Assembly (NCBI RefSeq): GCF_021654455.1
Contig: NZ_AP024276.1
Coordinates: forward strand, 992,001-1,056,000
Source: Streptococcus parasuis
GTDB taxonomy: Bacteria; Bacillota; Bacilli; Lactobacillales; Streptococcaceae
Reading direction: 5' to 3'
DNA: 64,000 bases
How positions within the stretch are numbered: the first letter of the stretch is position 1; every line of letters starts with the position of its first letter. Position numbers and translations under genes: made by a program. Of this stretch, positions 7,509 through 17,466 are shown one piece after another. Under the pieces are notes generated by a model. It saw only the letters and a program-made list of their open reading frames with translations, was not told where the DNA came from and made no database searches.

Positions 7509-8510
7509 TTATCGTTTGATTCGTCCTGCTCCTGCCAAATGCTGCTGCCAGTAGGAGCTTGTCAAGTCGGTATAACCGATCGGGTCGCCTGCATGGTACA
7601 TACGGTTATTGCCGACATAGATTCCGACATGGGTAATGTATGTTCCGGAATTGTAAGTAGAATGGAAGAATATCAAATCTCCAGCCTTGGCTTCGGATAG
7701 AGAGATGTGTTGGGTAGCGTCATACTGTGCCTGTGCGGTTCTTGGCAAAGAGATACCGGCTTTCCCATAGCACCACTGCACCAGTCCCGAACAGTCAAAA
7801 GAGGTAGTGGGAGAAGAACCGCCAAATACATATTTCCAGCCCTCATATTTAAGCGCTTCATTCATAATTGCCTGTGCGGTTTCATCATCAAACTGCGATG
7901 TCACAAGATACTGTTTAACCAGAGCTACATAAAACATATTTCCATAGCTGTATCGCCAGCCCCCGTTCATAGAGATGGCAATAGAGTTGGGGTAGTCCAC
8001 CTTTACACCGCCGGAATGCTCCTTTGCAAAGCTCTGCGCCAGTTCAAAGCTGTATTTTTTGCCATGACGGGCGACATAATCTAAAAATCCACCGCCATAG
8101 TTATAGGACTGTATGACACAATCGAAATCTACTTCCAGACGCTTACTGCCTGCCAGAAGCTCACTGAAATACTTTACGCCCTGTTTGATAGAGCTTTCCG
8201 TATCCAATGAGTTCGGAGGAAGCCCCAGCGATTCCGAAGACTGCATGACATCTTTTGCCGTACCGCCGGATTCCACCTGCATGATGGCAAGCAATACATT
8301 TACATATTCACTCACACCATATTCCTTGGCGTATTTTTCTACCATAGGCTTGTGTGCCAGAACCTCCATGGAAACGGTCGCACCGCCAAATTGACTGTTC
8401 CCAAATCCGCCATCCTGTTCATCAGAAGATAAAATTGTGATAAACAAAAGTAGCGAGAATACAACTACGAAAAAACAGGAAAAGCCGATGAGAAGATGTT
8501 TTAATTTCAT
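7509..8510 (-). CDS. Orf14, bifunctional cell wall hydrolase (CwlT-like)
   Basis: A 333-aa membrane-anchored peptidoglycan hydrolase that opens the wall for the conjugation machine. After one transmembrane segment (about 7-27) comes a lysozyme-like transglycosylase domain (about 55-190, with LLAIMQVESGG) and a C-terminal NlpC/P60 peptidase domain (about 210-333) with the catalytic Cys in FDCSGLVQW and a His in THVGIYVG. It overlaps orf15 by 4 nt, so the two are translationally coupled. Confidence 0.94.
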   Translation of the reverse strand: MKLKHLLIGFSCFFVVVFSLLLFITILSSDEQDGGFGNSQFGGATVSMEVLAHKPMVEKYAKEYGVSEYVNVLLAIMQVESGGTAKDVMQSSESLGLPPNSLDTESSIKQGVKYFSELLAGSKRLEVDFDCVIQSYNYGGGFLDYVARHGKKYSFELAQSFAKEHSGGVKVDYPNSIAISMNGGWRYSYGNMFYVALVKQYLVTSQFDDETAQAIMNEALKYEGWKYVFGGSSPTTSFDCSGLVQWCYGKAGISLPRTAQAQYDATQHISLSEAKAGDLIFFHSTYNSGTYITHVGIYVGNNRMYHAGDPIGYTDLTSSYWQQHLAGAGRIKR

Positions 8511-10582
8511 GACGGCTTACCTTGGTCTTTTTTTATTCTGGCGGTTTGTAACGGTCTGCTTTTTGTGTTTACAGTCTGTGTTCTTGAAATAACAGGAGCT
8601 TGTCTTTTCGCTTTAAGCGGTGTTGAATTTTCTTTTAATCGGCTTGCTCTCTGGACAGACCATTCCTGTATATTTGCTGATTGAAATTCTCTTATCGTTT
8701 TTTGTGGTTCTTGTTTCTGAGCCGTTCGTTCCTGCCTAATTATCGGTCTTTCATGGACAGATGAAGCTACGCTGTTCTCTGATTTTGCCATTTCCATCCT
8801 CAAACGGCGTTCCGCAATCGTCTGTCGTCTTGCTTCCTGCTCCTGATTGCGTCTGTCTGCTCTGTATGTTCTTGCCTGAGTGATACCGCCGGTAAAATCA
8901 TTCATATTTTCTCTGATTTTGTTTTTACCTTGAAAGACGGCATATCTTGCGTTTGTCGGCAGGTCAGTGACCTGTTCCCTGAATTGATTGACAGATGCTG
9001 CTATCGTGTCTTTTGTATCGGCTATCGTTCCGACACCTTGTCCGAGCTTTGCTCCCAGTGAAGCCGAATGCTCACTTTGTGGTCGGCTATGGTCGGCTTG
9101 TGTTTTCGGAGAATGTGTTAAGCCATCTCTTTTCTGATTTCTTTTTCCGGCAATCGCAGAACCTACTCCATAAGCAGTCATGGAACGACCTAATGTTCTT
9201 TGTAGGCGGTGCATTTGTGCGTGCATAAGCATACGGGGTCTTCTCATCATACGGCTTCCGACACCTTGTGAATCATTGCTTTGCAGAGAAAACAGGCTCA
9301 TCAAGTCACCAAGCTTAAAATAAATGCCTGCAAAGGTCACGATCTGCAAGAAAGCAACCATAAAGAACGGATAACCGGCAGACAGACTGTAAAGCATGGT
9401 GGAAATGCTAAAGGCAACAGTGATAATCAATGTAATGCCTGCACGGGTCAGGATGGTATTAAAGAGCTTTGTAATGGCTCTTTTGCTCATGCCCTCAAAG
9501 GTCGGCAGCATGCTGAGCAGGAAGCTGACCGGCAGGAACATGGCATAGATGATAAAGAGTATCTGTGAGAAAATCATAATGCCGGTCAGAAGAAAGACAA
9601 AGATGGAAATACCAATATTAAAGAAGAACAGGAAAAATACCGTTCCTAACCTGCTGATTGTCTTTGTGATGGTCATATTGGCATTATCTTTATCCTCAAT
9701 TTCCTCTTTGATGATGTTTTCCCTGTCTTCACCGTTATTGGAATCGGGACTTGTGGACAAAAGATTTTCCACACGGTCGGTGCCAAGACTGTCTATGTCG
9801 GTTGTTCCGTACTGGAGCAGCAGCCAGGGCTGTTTCACCTGTATGGAAAACAGGCTGTCCCGGATTAAATCCACACTGTCTTTTCCTTTGGCTTCGGAAT
9901 CCGGCAAGGTGATTTTTGTGCCAAGCGATAAGCTGGCATTGCTGATGTCCGACGAAAAATCATTGATTTTCGCAATGTAATCCGGCGCATAGGCAATGAA
10001 GGAAGCGGACAGGATAAATACCAGTACGAAATTGACAATCGCATGAACCGCCTTTGTCGTTTCTCTTTTGATAAGTCCTGTATAGCTGACATAGATACCG
10101 AGTACCAGAATAAAAATCAAAAGAAAACCGACATAAAAGCCCTCTGATGACAGACCGTCTGAAGTAACACCGGCTAAGGTCTGCATGTTTTTTCCGATGG
10201 CATTCGCCGTGGAAGAAATGAAATCCAAGGAATACGCTTCTTTTACCAAGTAACCTGTGGCGTTTGAGATATACAGACTGATTATCCAGATGAAATTGGT
10301 AATCGCATAAAGTCCATACATGACCTGCTTTCCAATGCCATCTGTCCAGTTCCACGGCAGCCAGTCCCAAGAATTATCGACATAAAAATCAAGCTGGTAG
10401 TTTGACAGCGGATATTTGCTGTATTCATTGGCAGTATTGACCGTATCGTCAACCAGTCCTGCGGCGTGTACTACGGTTCCGACCACAGACAGAAATACTA
10501 AGGTGGCAATAAGAATCGCACCTGCTATCAGTATGACTTTCCCAATTCGCTTGACTACTTTTGCTATATTTTGCTGTTTCAT
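8507..10582 (-). CDS. Orf15, polytopic channel protein (VirB6-like)
   Basis: A 691-aa inner-membrane component of the conjugation channel. Hydrophobic spans lie in the first 420 residues or so, including the N-terminal segment near 15-37, several between 90 and 200, and a cluster at 310-420. The C-terminal 250 residues are basic, rich in Gln and Arg, and cytoplasmic. Family position matches Tn916 Orf15, comparable to TcpH/VirB6. It starts 2 nt after the stop of orf16, with GAGGTG before the ATG. Confidence 0.92.
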   Translation of the reverse strand: MKQQNIAKVVKRIGKVILIAGAILIATLVFLSVVGTVVHAAGLVDDTVNTANEYSKYPLSNYQLDFYVDNSWDWLPWNWTDGIGKQVMYGLYAITNFIWIISLYISNATGYLVKEAYSLDFISSTANAIGKNMQTLAGVTSDGLSSEGFYVGFLLIFILVLGIYVSYTGLIKRETTKAVHAIVNFVLVFILSASFIAYAPDYIAKINDFSSDISNASLSLGTKITLPDSEAKGKDSVDLIRDSLFSIQVKQPWLLLQYGTTDIDSLGTDRVENLLSTSPDSNNGEDRENIIKEEIEDKDNANMTITKTISRLGTVFFLFFFNIGISIFVFLLTGIMIFSQILFIIYAMFLPVSFLLSMLPTFEGMSKRAITKLFNTILTRAGITLIITVAFSISTMLYSLSAGYPFFMVAFLQIVTFAGIYFKLGDLMSLFSLQSNDSQGVGSRMMRRPRMLMHAQMHRLQRTLGRSMTAYGVGSAIAGKRNQKRDGLTHSPKTQADHSRPQSEHSASLGAKLGQGVGTIADTKDTIAASVNQFREQVTDLPTNARYAVFQGKNKIRENMNDFTGGITQARTYRADRRNQEQEARRQTIAERRLRMEMAKSENSVASSVHERPIIRQERTAQKQEPQKTIREFQSANIQEWSVQRASRLKENSTPLKAKRQAPVISRTQTVNTKSRPLQTARIKKDQGKPS

Positions 10583-10584
10583 GC

Positions 10585-13032
10585 TTACACCTCAATTCTT
10601 ACCGGCGGTCTGGTATCAAAGGCATGGAGCAGTTCCTCAAACACAGGGTGAAACTGTATCACGCCGACACGCCCATATAAATCACTGATTAGACACTGCC
10701 CGTTTTCCAAGTTACGCAGACGCTTTTGGTTGTACTCATCTTCGGGGTCAACCCCAAAGAACGCCAAAGTCTTTTTTATCTCATTGATGTCCGTGGAGCG
10801 GAAAGCAAATTTCAGCCCCAGATTATTTTTGAGCTTTTCATCTAAGAGGTCGTCCGTATTTTGTGTCACGAAATAGACACCGGCATTCATGGCACGACCG
10901 GCACGCACTAATTTCATGGATAGGGTCTTGCCCTGCGCCACCTGTAAAAAGCTCCATGCTTCGTCCAAGTCCACAATCTTGAAAATGCTTCTGTCCGTAT
11001 GGATAAAATCCAATGCAAAGGTGCTGATAACAATGAGCATTGCCACAGACAGCAGTTCCATAGTAGTATATTCTTCAAAATCGGTTTCCTTGTCCGGAAG
11101 CACCAAATCGGCAACCTGTATGATGTTTAGCTGTTTTTCCAAGCTGATGGACTGTTTTACCTCACCGTCACTAAAGAGAAGATGAGCAAAATCATAGTCG
11201 GTAAAACTTTCAATATGCTCTGCAATGCTTGTGGCGGTATCCGTTCCCTCAATTCTCAATTCTTCAATAACCTTTAATAAGCCCCTTACTTCACTGTTTG
11301 TTACGGCACGAATGGCTTTTCTAAGGACGGGGAAACGGTCGGAATCACGGGAAGAAATCCCTGTCAAAAAGGTCAATATATCAATCGCAAGAGATTCTGA
11401 ATCCTTTGGATTTTTCATAATTACATAAGGGTCAAGTAATCCCATGTTTTTCTTTTCAGAGGTCAGATTGACAATATTTATTTCATGAGCGATTTCAGGC
11501 AGGGTTTCTTTCCAACTTCCACGTTCCGCTTTCGGGTCAACAATAAGAGCCTGTGCTCCGAAAAGCACCGCATAATAGACAATCAGATTATTGGCAAAGG
11601 ATTTTCCACCGCCAAGAGAGCCGACAAAAGCGGAAGCCAAGGCATTCGTCACAGAGCCTTTTACTCCCTGTGAAGCAAGAGCCGGTTTCAGATAAACATT
11701 TCTTCCCGTATCCAGATTGTAACCGACATAGATTCCGTCTTTTTCCCCAAGCATTTGTGTTGCCCCAAAGCCAAGTCCGGCAAGAAAATCCGAAGTCACA
11801 TACTGGATATAGTCATTCATATAGCGTTTGCTGGCTGGCAGAAATTCTCCCTGCAAGCCCAACATGTCGCCAAACGGTCGCACCAGCTTTACGCTTAAAT
11901 CATCGTAAAAATCCTTCACCTCATCACAACGTCGTTTCAGCTCATCCATATCATCAGCGGATACACGCACTACATAGGAGAGCTTATACATGGATTCCTT
12001 GCTCTGGTCTAAACTGCTTTCCAGCTCACTGACACTTTCTAAAGCGTCGGCGACATTGGTGCTGGTTTCATTGTCATTCTGCCAAGCGTGGTTATCCAAA
12101 TCTTTCAGTTCCTTTTTCTTATTTCTGACTGTCCCCAAAGCCTTTTTATTGGCTACAATTTCTACATTCATGGATGTATCAATCGGAAACGTGAATTGCT
12201 GTTGCTGATAGTAGAAAATTTCACTTGATGGGAAATCCAGTTCTCCGACAACGCTGTTAATCGTAAAGTAAGCAACGTACACGGTTCTATCTTCCTGTTC
12301 CAGTTTCAAATATCGCTGCTTTTCTTCAATCAGGCAACGGGTCGGCTTAATCAGGTCATAGTATTTTACCAGTGTTTCTCCATCCGTCTTTTTCTTTGAA
12401 AGATGGTAGGTATAATCTTCATAGGCTGTGCCGGTCTGTCCATAGATGTGTTCAATGAGATAACCGAAATCATCTTTATTTAATGGTCGGATTTTAAATC
12501 TTCTTGAAATCTTGTTCGAGAGCAGCTTTTCCATCTTTGAATAGCGTAAAATCTCATCATTGCTCATGCTGACAAAATCGCCCATCAGCTTATGGTTGAC
12601 ATCATAGATAAAATCCAAAGCCGCATTTTTGGCTTCTTTTGTAAATTCCCTGACGGATACATCCTGTTCGCCAAAAAGGAGCTTAAAGCCGATATAAAAG
12701 CGGTAATCGACCTGATTTTCTCCAATCATGGAAATCAAAGCCTCTGTCTGCTCATCAATTCTTTTTTCGGCAACTTCTTTTAATTTCCCGATGATTCCCT
12801 TTTTGGAATTTTCCTGAATGGAACGTATGCTGGATTCCGTACTGATTTGCAGAGCATGAATTTTCCCGTTACGGTTTTGTGCGATAAGCTGTCTGAAAGA
12901 ATCATGCACCTGTAATTTTTGCTCAGGGCTTAGAAAAGAATAGTTATAGGGAAGAAGTTCATAGTAGGCAAAGCATTCCCCGTCATTGTTCCAGACCAGA
13001 TTGTTTTCAATATATTTAATGGGATATTTCAT
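10585..13032 (-). CDS. Orf16, VirB4-family conjugation ATPase
   Basis: An ATPase of about 815 aa that powers assembly and substrate movement in the Tn916 secretion channel (TcpF/VirB4-like). The Walker A motif is GSLGGGKS, the Walker B region is IFKIVDLDEAW, and VYFVTQNTDDLLD is the typical downstream motif. I choose the ATG at 13032 because CAGGAG lies 8 nt before it; the longer frame starts with GTG at 13041. The start lies within the last codons of orf17. Confidence 0.96.
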   Translation of the reverse strand: MKYPIKYIENNLVWNNDGECFAYYELLPYNYSFLSPEQKLQVHDSFRQLIAQNRNGKIHALQISTESSIRSIQENSKKGIIGKLKEVAEKRIDEQTEALISMIGENQVDYRFYIGFKLLFGEQDVSVREFTKEAKNAALDFIYDVNHKLMGDFVSMSNDEILRYSKMEKLLSNKISRRFKIRPLNKDDFGYLIEHIYGQTGTAYEDYTYHLSKKKTDGETLVKYYDLIKPTRCLIEEKQRYLKLEQEDRTVYVAYFTINSVVGELDFPSSEIFYYQQQQFTFPIDTSMNVEIVANKKALGTVRNKKKELKDLDNHAWQNDNETSTNVADALESVSELESSLDQSKESMYKLSYVVRVSADDMDELKRRCDEVKDFYDDLSVKLVRPFGDMLGLQGEFLPASKRYMNDYIQYVTSDFLAGLGFGATQMLGEKDGIYVGYNLDTGRNVYLKPALASQGVKGSVTNALASAFVGSLGGGKSFANNLIVYYAVLFGAQALIVDPKAERGSWKETLPEIAHEINIVNLTSEKKNMGLLDPYVIMKNPKDSESLAIDILTFLTGISSRDSDRFPVLRKAIRAVTNSEVRGLLKVIEELRIEGTDTATSIAEHIESFTDYDFAHLLFSDGEVKQSISLEKQLNIIQVADLVLPDKETDFEEYTTMELLSVAMLIVISTFALDFIHTDRSIFKIVDLDEAWSFLQVAQGKTLSMKLVRAGRAMNAGVYFVTQNTDDLLDEKLKNNLGLKFAFRSTDINEIKKTLAFFGVDPEDEYNQKRLRNLENGQCLISDLYGRVGVIQFHPVFEELLHAFDTRPPVRIEV

Positions 13033-13408
13033 CGTATTCACTCCTGACTGCTGTAATTGCTTCCTGCATATTGTTTTTTCTTAAATGTATGGTTTTGCCT
13101 GCATAAGTCAGCTTCGGTCTGAACCAAAAGGAAATTACCGACTTCAAAAATCCGTAAGGCTTTTTTCCGTCGAATGTTTTCTGGCTCATAAACCAAGTCA
13201 GGACGACCGGGATTCCAAAATATTTCAGGAATGCCCCATCAATAAAAGACAGTGGCGGAAGATTCCCAAGAAGTATGACTGCAAATACAGACACCACAAA
13301 CCATGTCATTTGCGTAAAGGTGATAGGGAAAGGCAGCTTAAAGTCATTGATAGAGTAAAGCACCTTTTCCACCGACCAGATATTGGTATAGCTTCGTATT
13401 TTTTTCAT
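13016..13408 (-). CDS. Orf17, TcpE-family conjugation protein
   Basis: A 130-aa protein with two close hydrophobic segments (about 28-45 and 48-68, FTQMTWFVVSVFAVILL and FIDGAFLKYFGIPVVLTWF) and a basic tail. It matches the TcpE family, small membrane proteins needed for transfer that resemble VirB3-type partners. It overlaps the next gene (the VirB4-like ATPase), as VirB3 and VirB4 genes often do. Confidence 0.92.
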   Translation of the reverse strand: MKKIRSYTNIWSVEKVLYSINDFKLPFPITFTQMTWFVVSVFAVILLGNLPPLSFIDGAFLKYFGIPVVLTWFMSQKTFDGKKPYGFLKSVISFWFRPKLTYAGKTIHLRKNNMQEAITAVRSEYDEISH

Positions 13409-13492
13409 TTTTATTTCTTTATCCTTTCATAAAAAGGGATAGTTTTTGGACTATCCCCTTAAGTCAAACCAATCTGTCTGTGTCATCAGACA

Positions 13493-13990
13493 TCAGTAGA
13501 TAATTTCAAAAATCCCACGGCTTGCATGGATAAAAGTTCCTGAAAGCTCTAAGTCACGCCCAAAGGATTCATAATCAATATAGTTTTGCAGACTTGCCGG
13601 AACTTCACCAAGCATACCCGTTTCCTCAATGTAGTAGCGTGCCACATCTGCCATATCATCACAGCCGGAATGCAGAATAATATCGTCCTGATGTTCGCTT
13701 AATTCTTCAATGCTGGGAAAGTGCGTAAGCAAGGCGGAAAGCTCTGACTGTAATTCTTCGGGCAGATCACATACCAGCTCATAAAGATGGTTCAGTTCTG
13801 CAAGGGAGGTGTATTCGTCAATGTCAAAGGGCAGCTCGTAATCATGAATGGCGTATTCCTCATACTCATCATTCAAGCCGATTTTTTCTTTGACTTCTTC
13901 AAAATCTACGGGGAGCTTAAACCAAGCTCCCACGAGTTCCCCCTCGTTATATTTGCCGAGGTTGGCAATATATACCTGCATATCGTCCAT
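13493..13990 (-). CDS. ardA: ArdA antirestriction protein (Orf18)
   Basis: A 165-aa, strongly acidic DNA mimic that blocks type I restriction enzymes during entry into a new host. The sequence MQVYIANLGKYNEGELVGAW and the C-terminal GTFI...GIFEIIY match Tn916 ArdA. Asp and Glu residues dominate the middle. AGGAGG lies 7 nt before the ATG. It is followed by an 84-nt gap before orf17. Confidence 0.97.
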   Translation of the reverse strand: MDDMQVYIANLGKYNEGELVGAWFKLPVDFEEVKEKIGLNDEYEEYAIHDYELPFDIDEYTSLAELNHLYELVCDLPEELQSELSALLTHFPSIEELSEHQDDIILHSGCDDMADVARYYIEETGMLGEVPASLQNYIDYESFGRDLELSGTFIHASRGIFEIIY

Positions 13991-14005
13991 TCATTTTCCT
14001 CCTCT

Positions 14006-14227
14006 CTAAGCTCCAATAATTTTATTGAACAGCTCCAGTAAAATGTCCTTGACACCGGCTGCGTTGAATACCAGTCCTACTGCAATAATCGCAATGATAA
14101 GAAAGCCGATAAGTTTGGAAAATTCACGCTTAAAGCCAAGATATAAGCCAATCACAACAATAGCTAAAAGCACCAGTGATTGTGCGTTCGATAAAAACCA
14201 GTTATAAAGATTTTGTCCAAAGTTCAT
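14006..14227 (-). CDS. Orf19, small membrane protein
   Basis: A 73-aa protein of the Tn916 Orf19 type with two hydrophobic segments (LVLLAIVVIGLYLGF and LIGFLIIAIIAVGLVF). Its role in transfer is not established. AGGAG lies before the ATG, and it lies 15 nt ahead of ardA on the same strand. Confidence 0.88.
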   Translation of the reverse strand: MNFGQNLYNWFLSNAQSLVLLAIVVIGLYLGFKREFSKLIGFLIIAIIAVGLVFNAAGVKDILLELFNKIIGA

Positions 14228-14265
14228 TGAAAAATATTCTCCTCTCTGTTAAAAATGAATTTGTG

Positions 14266-15447
14266 TCATACAATGACATTTTTGATATTTGCTGACTGTT
14301 GTTTGAGAATCTGCTTATGCTTGTCCGTCAGCTTTGCATGTGCAAGCAGAGTATTTACCGTCTGTGTCTGATTGATTTCGTCCAGCTTTAGTGCCACCTT
14401 TAAGGTAGGAGCGACCTGACGAGCCAGCCAGTTTAGCGTTCGCTCATAGGTATAGGGTTCCGGTTTTGTCGTGAGTTTTAAGCGGTCACGGTGATTGCCG
14501 ATAAACCAAGCCCATTCATCATTCAATTTCCAGTCACAGCGAGGTCTGTTATCATCCCTGTCTACAAAACGGATATAGCGGTTGATAATCTTAAAGGCGG
14601 TCTGCTCCGGATTGTCAAAGATAAGCAGGTCACGAACGGCATAATAGGCACGCTCATTTTTCAGACGGATTTCAAAGCGGTTTTTCACTTCCGCTTCACG
14701 GATGGGAATATGATTCTTCCTGTACTGCTCATAGTCCTTTTCATAAATGCAAAAGTAAACTTCGCTTTGAAGAGAACCAATATAGAGAGTATTTCCCATA
14801 CATTCCTTTTCATCTTTGCGTACCAGTTCACCGCTTCGGTAGCTTTTGAAACTGCGAAAGACGGAGATACATTCCTCATTCCTGCATTTTTCGGTAAGCA
14901 TGGGAATATTCAAAATGCCGGTTCTGTCATTGATGGCTAAATCCAGTCGCTTCATCACACCGCCAGCCGATAAGGCGTCCATGAAAAATTCATACCAGCT
15001 TCGCTCCTGTGCCAGAAGATAGGCTTCAAACTGTCTGCACCCACGTCCCTTTAGTTCTACCAGCACACCCTTACTAAGCTCCGATGAACAGAGAACAAAT
15101 ATATCTCCTAAAGCGTAATGCTCCGAATAGGAGTAGAAGCCGTAATCCTCATGAAGAAAATAGGACAGCTTTAATCGCAGGATTTGTTCTACCACATATC
15201 TGACATCTGTTGTCGGAAAGCGAATCCTTACATAGTCAAAAATAAGCTCAAGCGGAGAGTTAGGATTGAACCGTTCCAAGGTTTCAAAGAGTACATGTTC
15301 CAGTTCCTTTGACGGTATGACTTTCCCTGTTTCAATATCACTTAAATACTGCCTTGTAATACCTGCTCCGGTTGCCAGACGGCTCTGTGAAATACCATAA
15401 GCCAATCGTGTTTCTTTTATCTTTTCGATATGATTTTCTTTCTCCAG
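14266..15447 (-). CDS. Orf20, MobT relaxase / Rep_trans-like protein
   Basis: A protein of about 393 aa that nicks oriT and also supports rolling-circle replication in Tn916. An Xre-type helix-turn-helix sits at the N-terminus (LAYGISQSRLATGAGITRQYLSDIETG); the rest is the Rep_trans catalytic domain. The start is odd: the best ribosome site AGGAGGG is 7 nt before a CTG at 15447, in frame with the gene, while no ATG or GTG is near. A TTG at 15405 would remove part of the helix-turn-helix lead and has no ribosome site. I therefore extend to the CTG. Confidence 0.85.
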   Translation of the reverse strand: MEKENHIEKIKETRLAYGISQSRLATGAGITRQYLSDIETGKVIPSKELEHVLFETLERFNPNSPLELIFDYVRIRFPTTDVRYVVEQILRLKLSYFLHEDYGFYSYSEHYALGDIFVLCSSELSKGVLVELKGRGCRQFEAYLLAQERSWYEFFMDALSAGGVMKRLDLAINDRTGILNIPMLTEKCRNEECISVFRSFKSYRSGELVRKDEKECMGNTLYIGSLQSEVYFCIYEKDYEQYRKNHIPIREAEVKNRFEIRLKNERAYYAVRDLLIFDNPEQTAFKIINRYIRFVDRDDNRPRCDWKLNDEWAWFIGNHRDRLKLTTKPEPYTYERTLNWLARQVAPTLKVALKLDEINQTQTVNTLLAHAKLTDKHKQILKQQSANIKNVIV

Positions 15448-15576
15448 TAAAATCCCTCCTGTCTAAAAAGGCAGATGTCAACTTTGAAAGCTCACTTGAC
15501 ACCTGCCGTAATTTCTATAATCCCTTGTCCTGTAAAGAATAAGAGATGATAAATAAATTGTTTTTTGTCGATTTGT

Positions 15577-15633
15577 ACCCCCCTGTTAGATACGGGGGGT
15601 TGAATGGTTGGCGTGGCTGCCGCCACACCAACC
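15577..15633. other. oriT-like inverted repeats between orf20 and orf21
   Basis: Two strong inverted repeats lie in the intergenic region where Tn916 has its transfer origin: ACCCCCC (15577-15583) with GGGGGGT (15594-15600), and GGTTGGCGTGGC (15606-15617) with GCCACACCAACC (15622-15633). The position and structure support a nick site for the Orf20 relaxase. The exact nick is not assigned. Confidence 0.75.
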
Positions 15634-15657
15634 GGCAAACCGTCCGCACGGCAAGGC

Positions 15658-17034
15658 TTACGCTTCGCACGCCTTTTGTGCGTCCTGCCTGCCGTCTGTG
15701 AGTTTCCGTATCTCCTCTAAAAAATCATGTCCTTTGGGAACAAGGGGCGTATAAAATTCAGATATGACGCTTGTTCCCACATCAACATAGCCACGCCCTT
15801 TGATTTGTTTTGAGAAGAAATCCTTTTGCACATCACTTCCAAACATCATGCCGTATCCCATTTCAGACATACGACCTAAAGCTACTCTGAAATGAAACTG
15901 GTCACGGATTCCGTCGCCAAGGTATTTTGCGTCCGGTCTTTGACAGGCTAATATTAGGAAAAATCCTGCCTGACGACCTAACATGACAATCTGCTTTAAT
16001 TTATTTAAGACGGCAGTATTCTCCTTTGTTCCCAGCATTTCCATAAAAGCGACATATTCATCAAAAATCAGGAAATGAGCCGGAAGCCCCAAGTAGGAAT
16101 AATTTTCGCCTGTTTTATAGTTTTCCATTTCTTTCATGGCGAGGCTTCGCTTCACCATTTCTTCATAGAATCTGTCAATGCAGGAAAGGATATCTTCCTT
16201 TTGAAAATACACCTTTTTCATAACAGAGCCTAAGTCGGCAAGATCGGCATTTTTCGGGTCAAGGATATACAGCTTTGCATTTGTACGGAGCAGGGCTTCA
16301 ATCAGTGTCAGGATAAAATAGGTTTTACCGCCGCCTGTACCACCGGCAATTAACATATGAGGGAGCTTGTCATATTCCCACCATATATTTTTCATAAGGC
16401 GTAGCTTTCCGCTTTTTGCCTGTACCTCGTCAATGGAAATACGATTGGCAATCATGTCATAAAGCAGGGTATATTCCACATAGGAATCTTTCAGCTCCTT
16501 TTCGGTCAGCTCACAATATAAGCCGCTCTCCAGCTTTTTCTCCAAATGCAGGAGCTGTTCCTGATACTTGCCCAGCGTAATTTCTACACGTATCTGAATC
16601 AGACCGTTTTTCATGCGGTAATAGACTTTCGGGAAGTAGCTTATCTTTTCTCTTGTCCGGCTGGAAGAATCTTTAAAAATCCCCTCTGATTTTACCTGCT
16701 TTGCTTCATACCATTTGTTTTCCAGTATCATTCTGGCTAATTTCTGACGATGATAGAGCTGTTTTATCCAGTCATAGCGATAGCGTTTAATCACCAAAAC
16801 AAGCAGCAGGCAGATAACACCGGAGCTAATACAGCTTATGGAAAGATAGGGAACATTGATTTCACCTGCTTTTGGTAAATGAAAATCCTGCCAGTTTATC
16901 TCTGAGATTGTCTTTGCATGAAACAGGGCAACAACAAGAATAAAAACCGGCAGGAATATTGATACGGCTGTATGAAAGACCAAATCCTTATCGCTTGGTC
17001 GAATCCGTTTACCGGAAAGAAGCCACTGTTTCAT
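15658..17034 (-). CDS. Orf21, FtsK/SpoIIIE coupling protein (TcpA-like)
   Basis: A 458-aa DNA translocase that brings the relaxase-DNA complex to the channel. Two N-terminal transmembrane segments (about 23-40 and 63-82) precede the motor domain. The Walker A motif is IAGGTGGGKTYF and Walker B is FLIFDEYVAF; LACQRPDAKYLGDGIRDQF is the typical sensor region. It lies just upstream of oriT and orf20 in the transcription order. Confidence 0.95.
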   Translation of the reverse strand: MKQWLLSGKRIRPSDKDLVFHTAVSIFLPVFILVVALFHAKTISEINWQDFHLPKAGEINVPYLSISCISSGVICLLLVLVIKRYRYDWIKQLYHRQKLARMILENKWYEAKQVKSEGIFKDSSSRTREKISYFPKVYYRMKNGLIQIRVEITLGKYQEQLLHLEKKLESGLYCELTEKELKDSYVEYTLLYDMIANRISIDEVQAKSGKLRLMKNIWWEYDKLPHMLIAGGTGGGKTYFILTLIEALLRTNAKLYILDPKNADLADLGSVMKKVYFQKEDILSCIDRFYEEMVKRSLAMKEMENYKTGENYSYLGLPAHFLIFDEYVAFMEMLGTKENTAVLNKLKQIVMLGRQAGFFLILACQRPDAKYLGDGIRDQFHFRVALGRMSEMGYGMMFGSDVQKDFFSKQIKGRGYVDVGTSVISEFYTPLVPKGHDFLEEIRKLTDGRQDAQKACEA

Positions 17035-17069
17035 GTGCCTGTTTCTCCTTTCGATTTGCGTTCTTTACC

Positions 17070-17450
17070 TTACTTTTCAGATATGGGTTCTTTTTTAGGA
17101 GCTTCCCTCTTGAAATTTCCTGAATCCTTCGCCGGCACAATATCATCTGCCTTGATATACCAGTCCACCTCTGCTCCCTGAAAGGTTGCGGTCGCTACCG
17201 TATCGGCTACCGGATTGATAAGCTCTACATGTGCGTTATAGTCAAATTCTTTCAGCGGAACGCTTGCAGGAATGCTCACCTGAATCATTCGTCCCTGTCC
17301 TTTGGATTTGAGGTCATAGGTACGCTCCTTAATTTCTTCCGAAAGCGTGCCATCTTCCTTTTGAATGCGTACCTCACGGCGAAGTGCGGAGAATTTCAAC
17401 TCTCCAAATGTCGCTTCCTTTTCTAAGACGATACCGTTTGCTAATCTCAT
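17070..17450 (-). CDS. Orf22, YdcP/DUF961-family protein
   Basis: A 126-aa soluble protein of the DUF961 family found at the head of the transfer operon in Tn916 and ICEBs1 elements. In related elements two such paralogues sit side by side and help stabilise single-stranded replication, though their exact role is unclear. It ends 35 nt before orf21 and resembles Orf23. Confidence 0.88.
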   Translation of the reverse strand: MRLANGIVLEKEATFGELKFSALRREVRIQKEDGTLSEEIKERTYDLKSKGQGRMIQVSIPASVPLKEFDYNAHVELINPVADTVATATFQGAEVDWYIKADDIVPAKDSGNFKREAPKKEPISEK

Positions 17451-17466
17451 TTCTTTTCCTCGCTTT

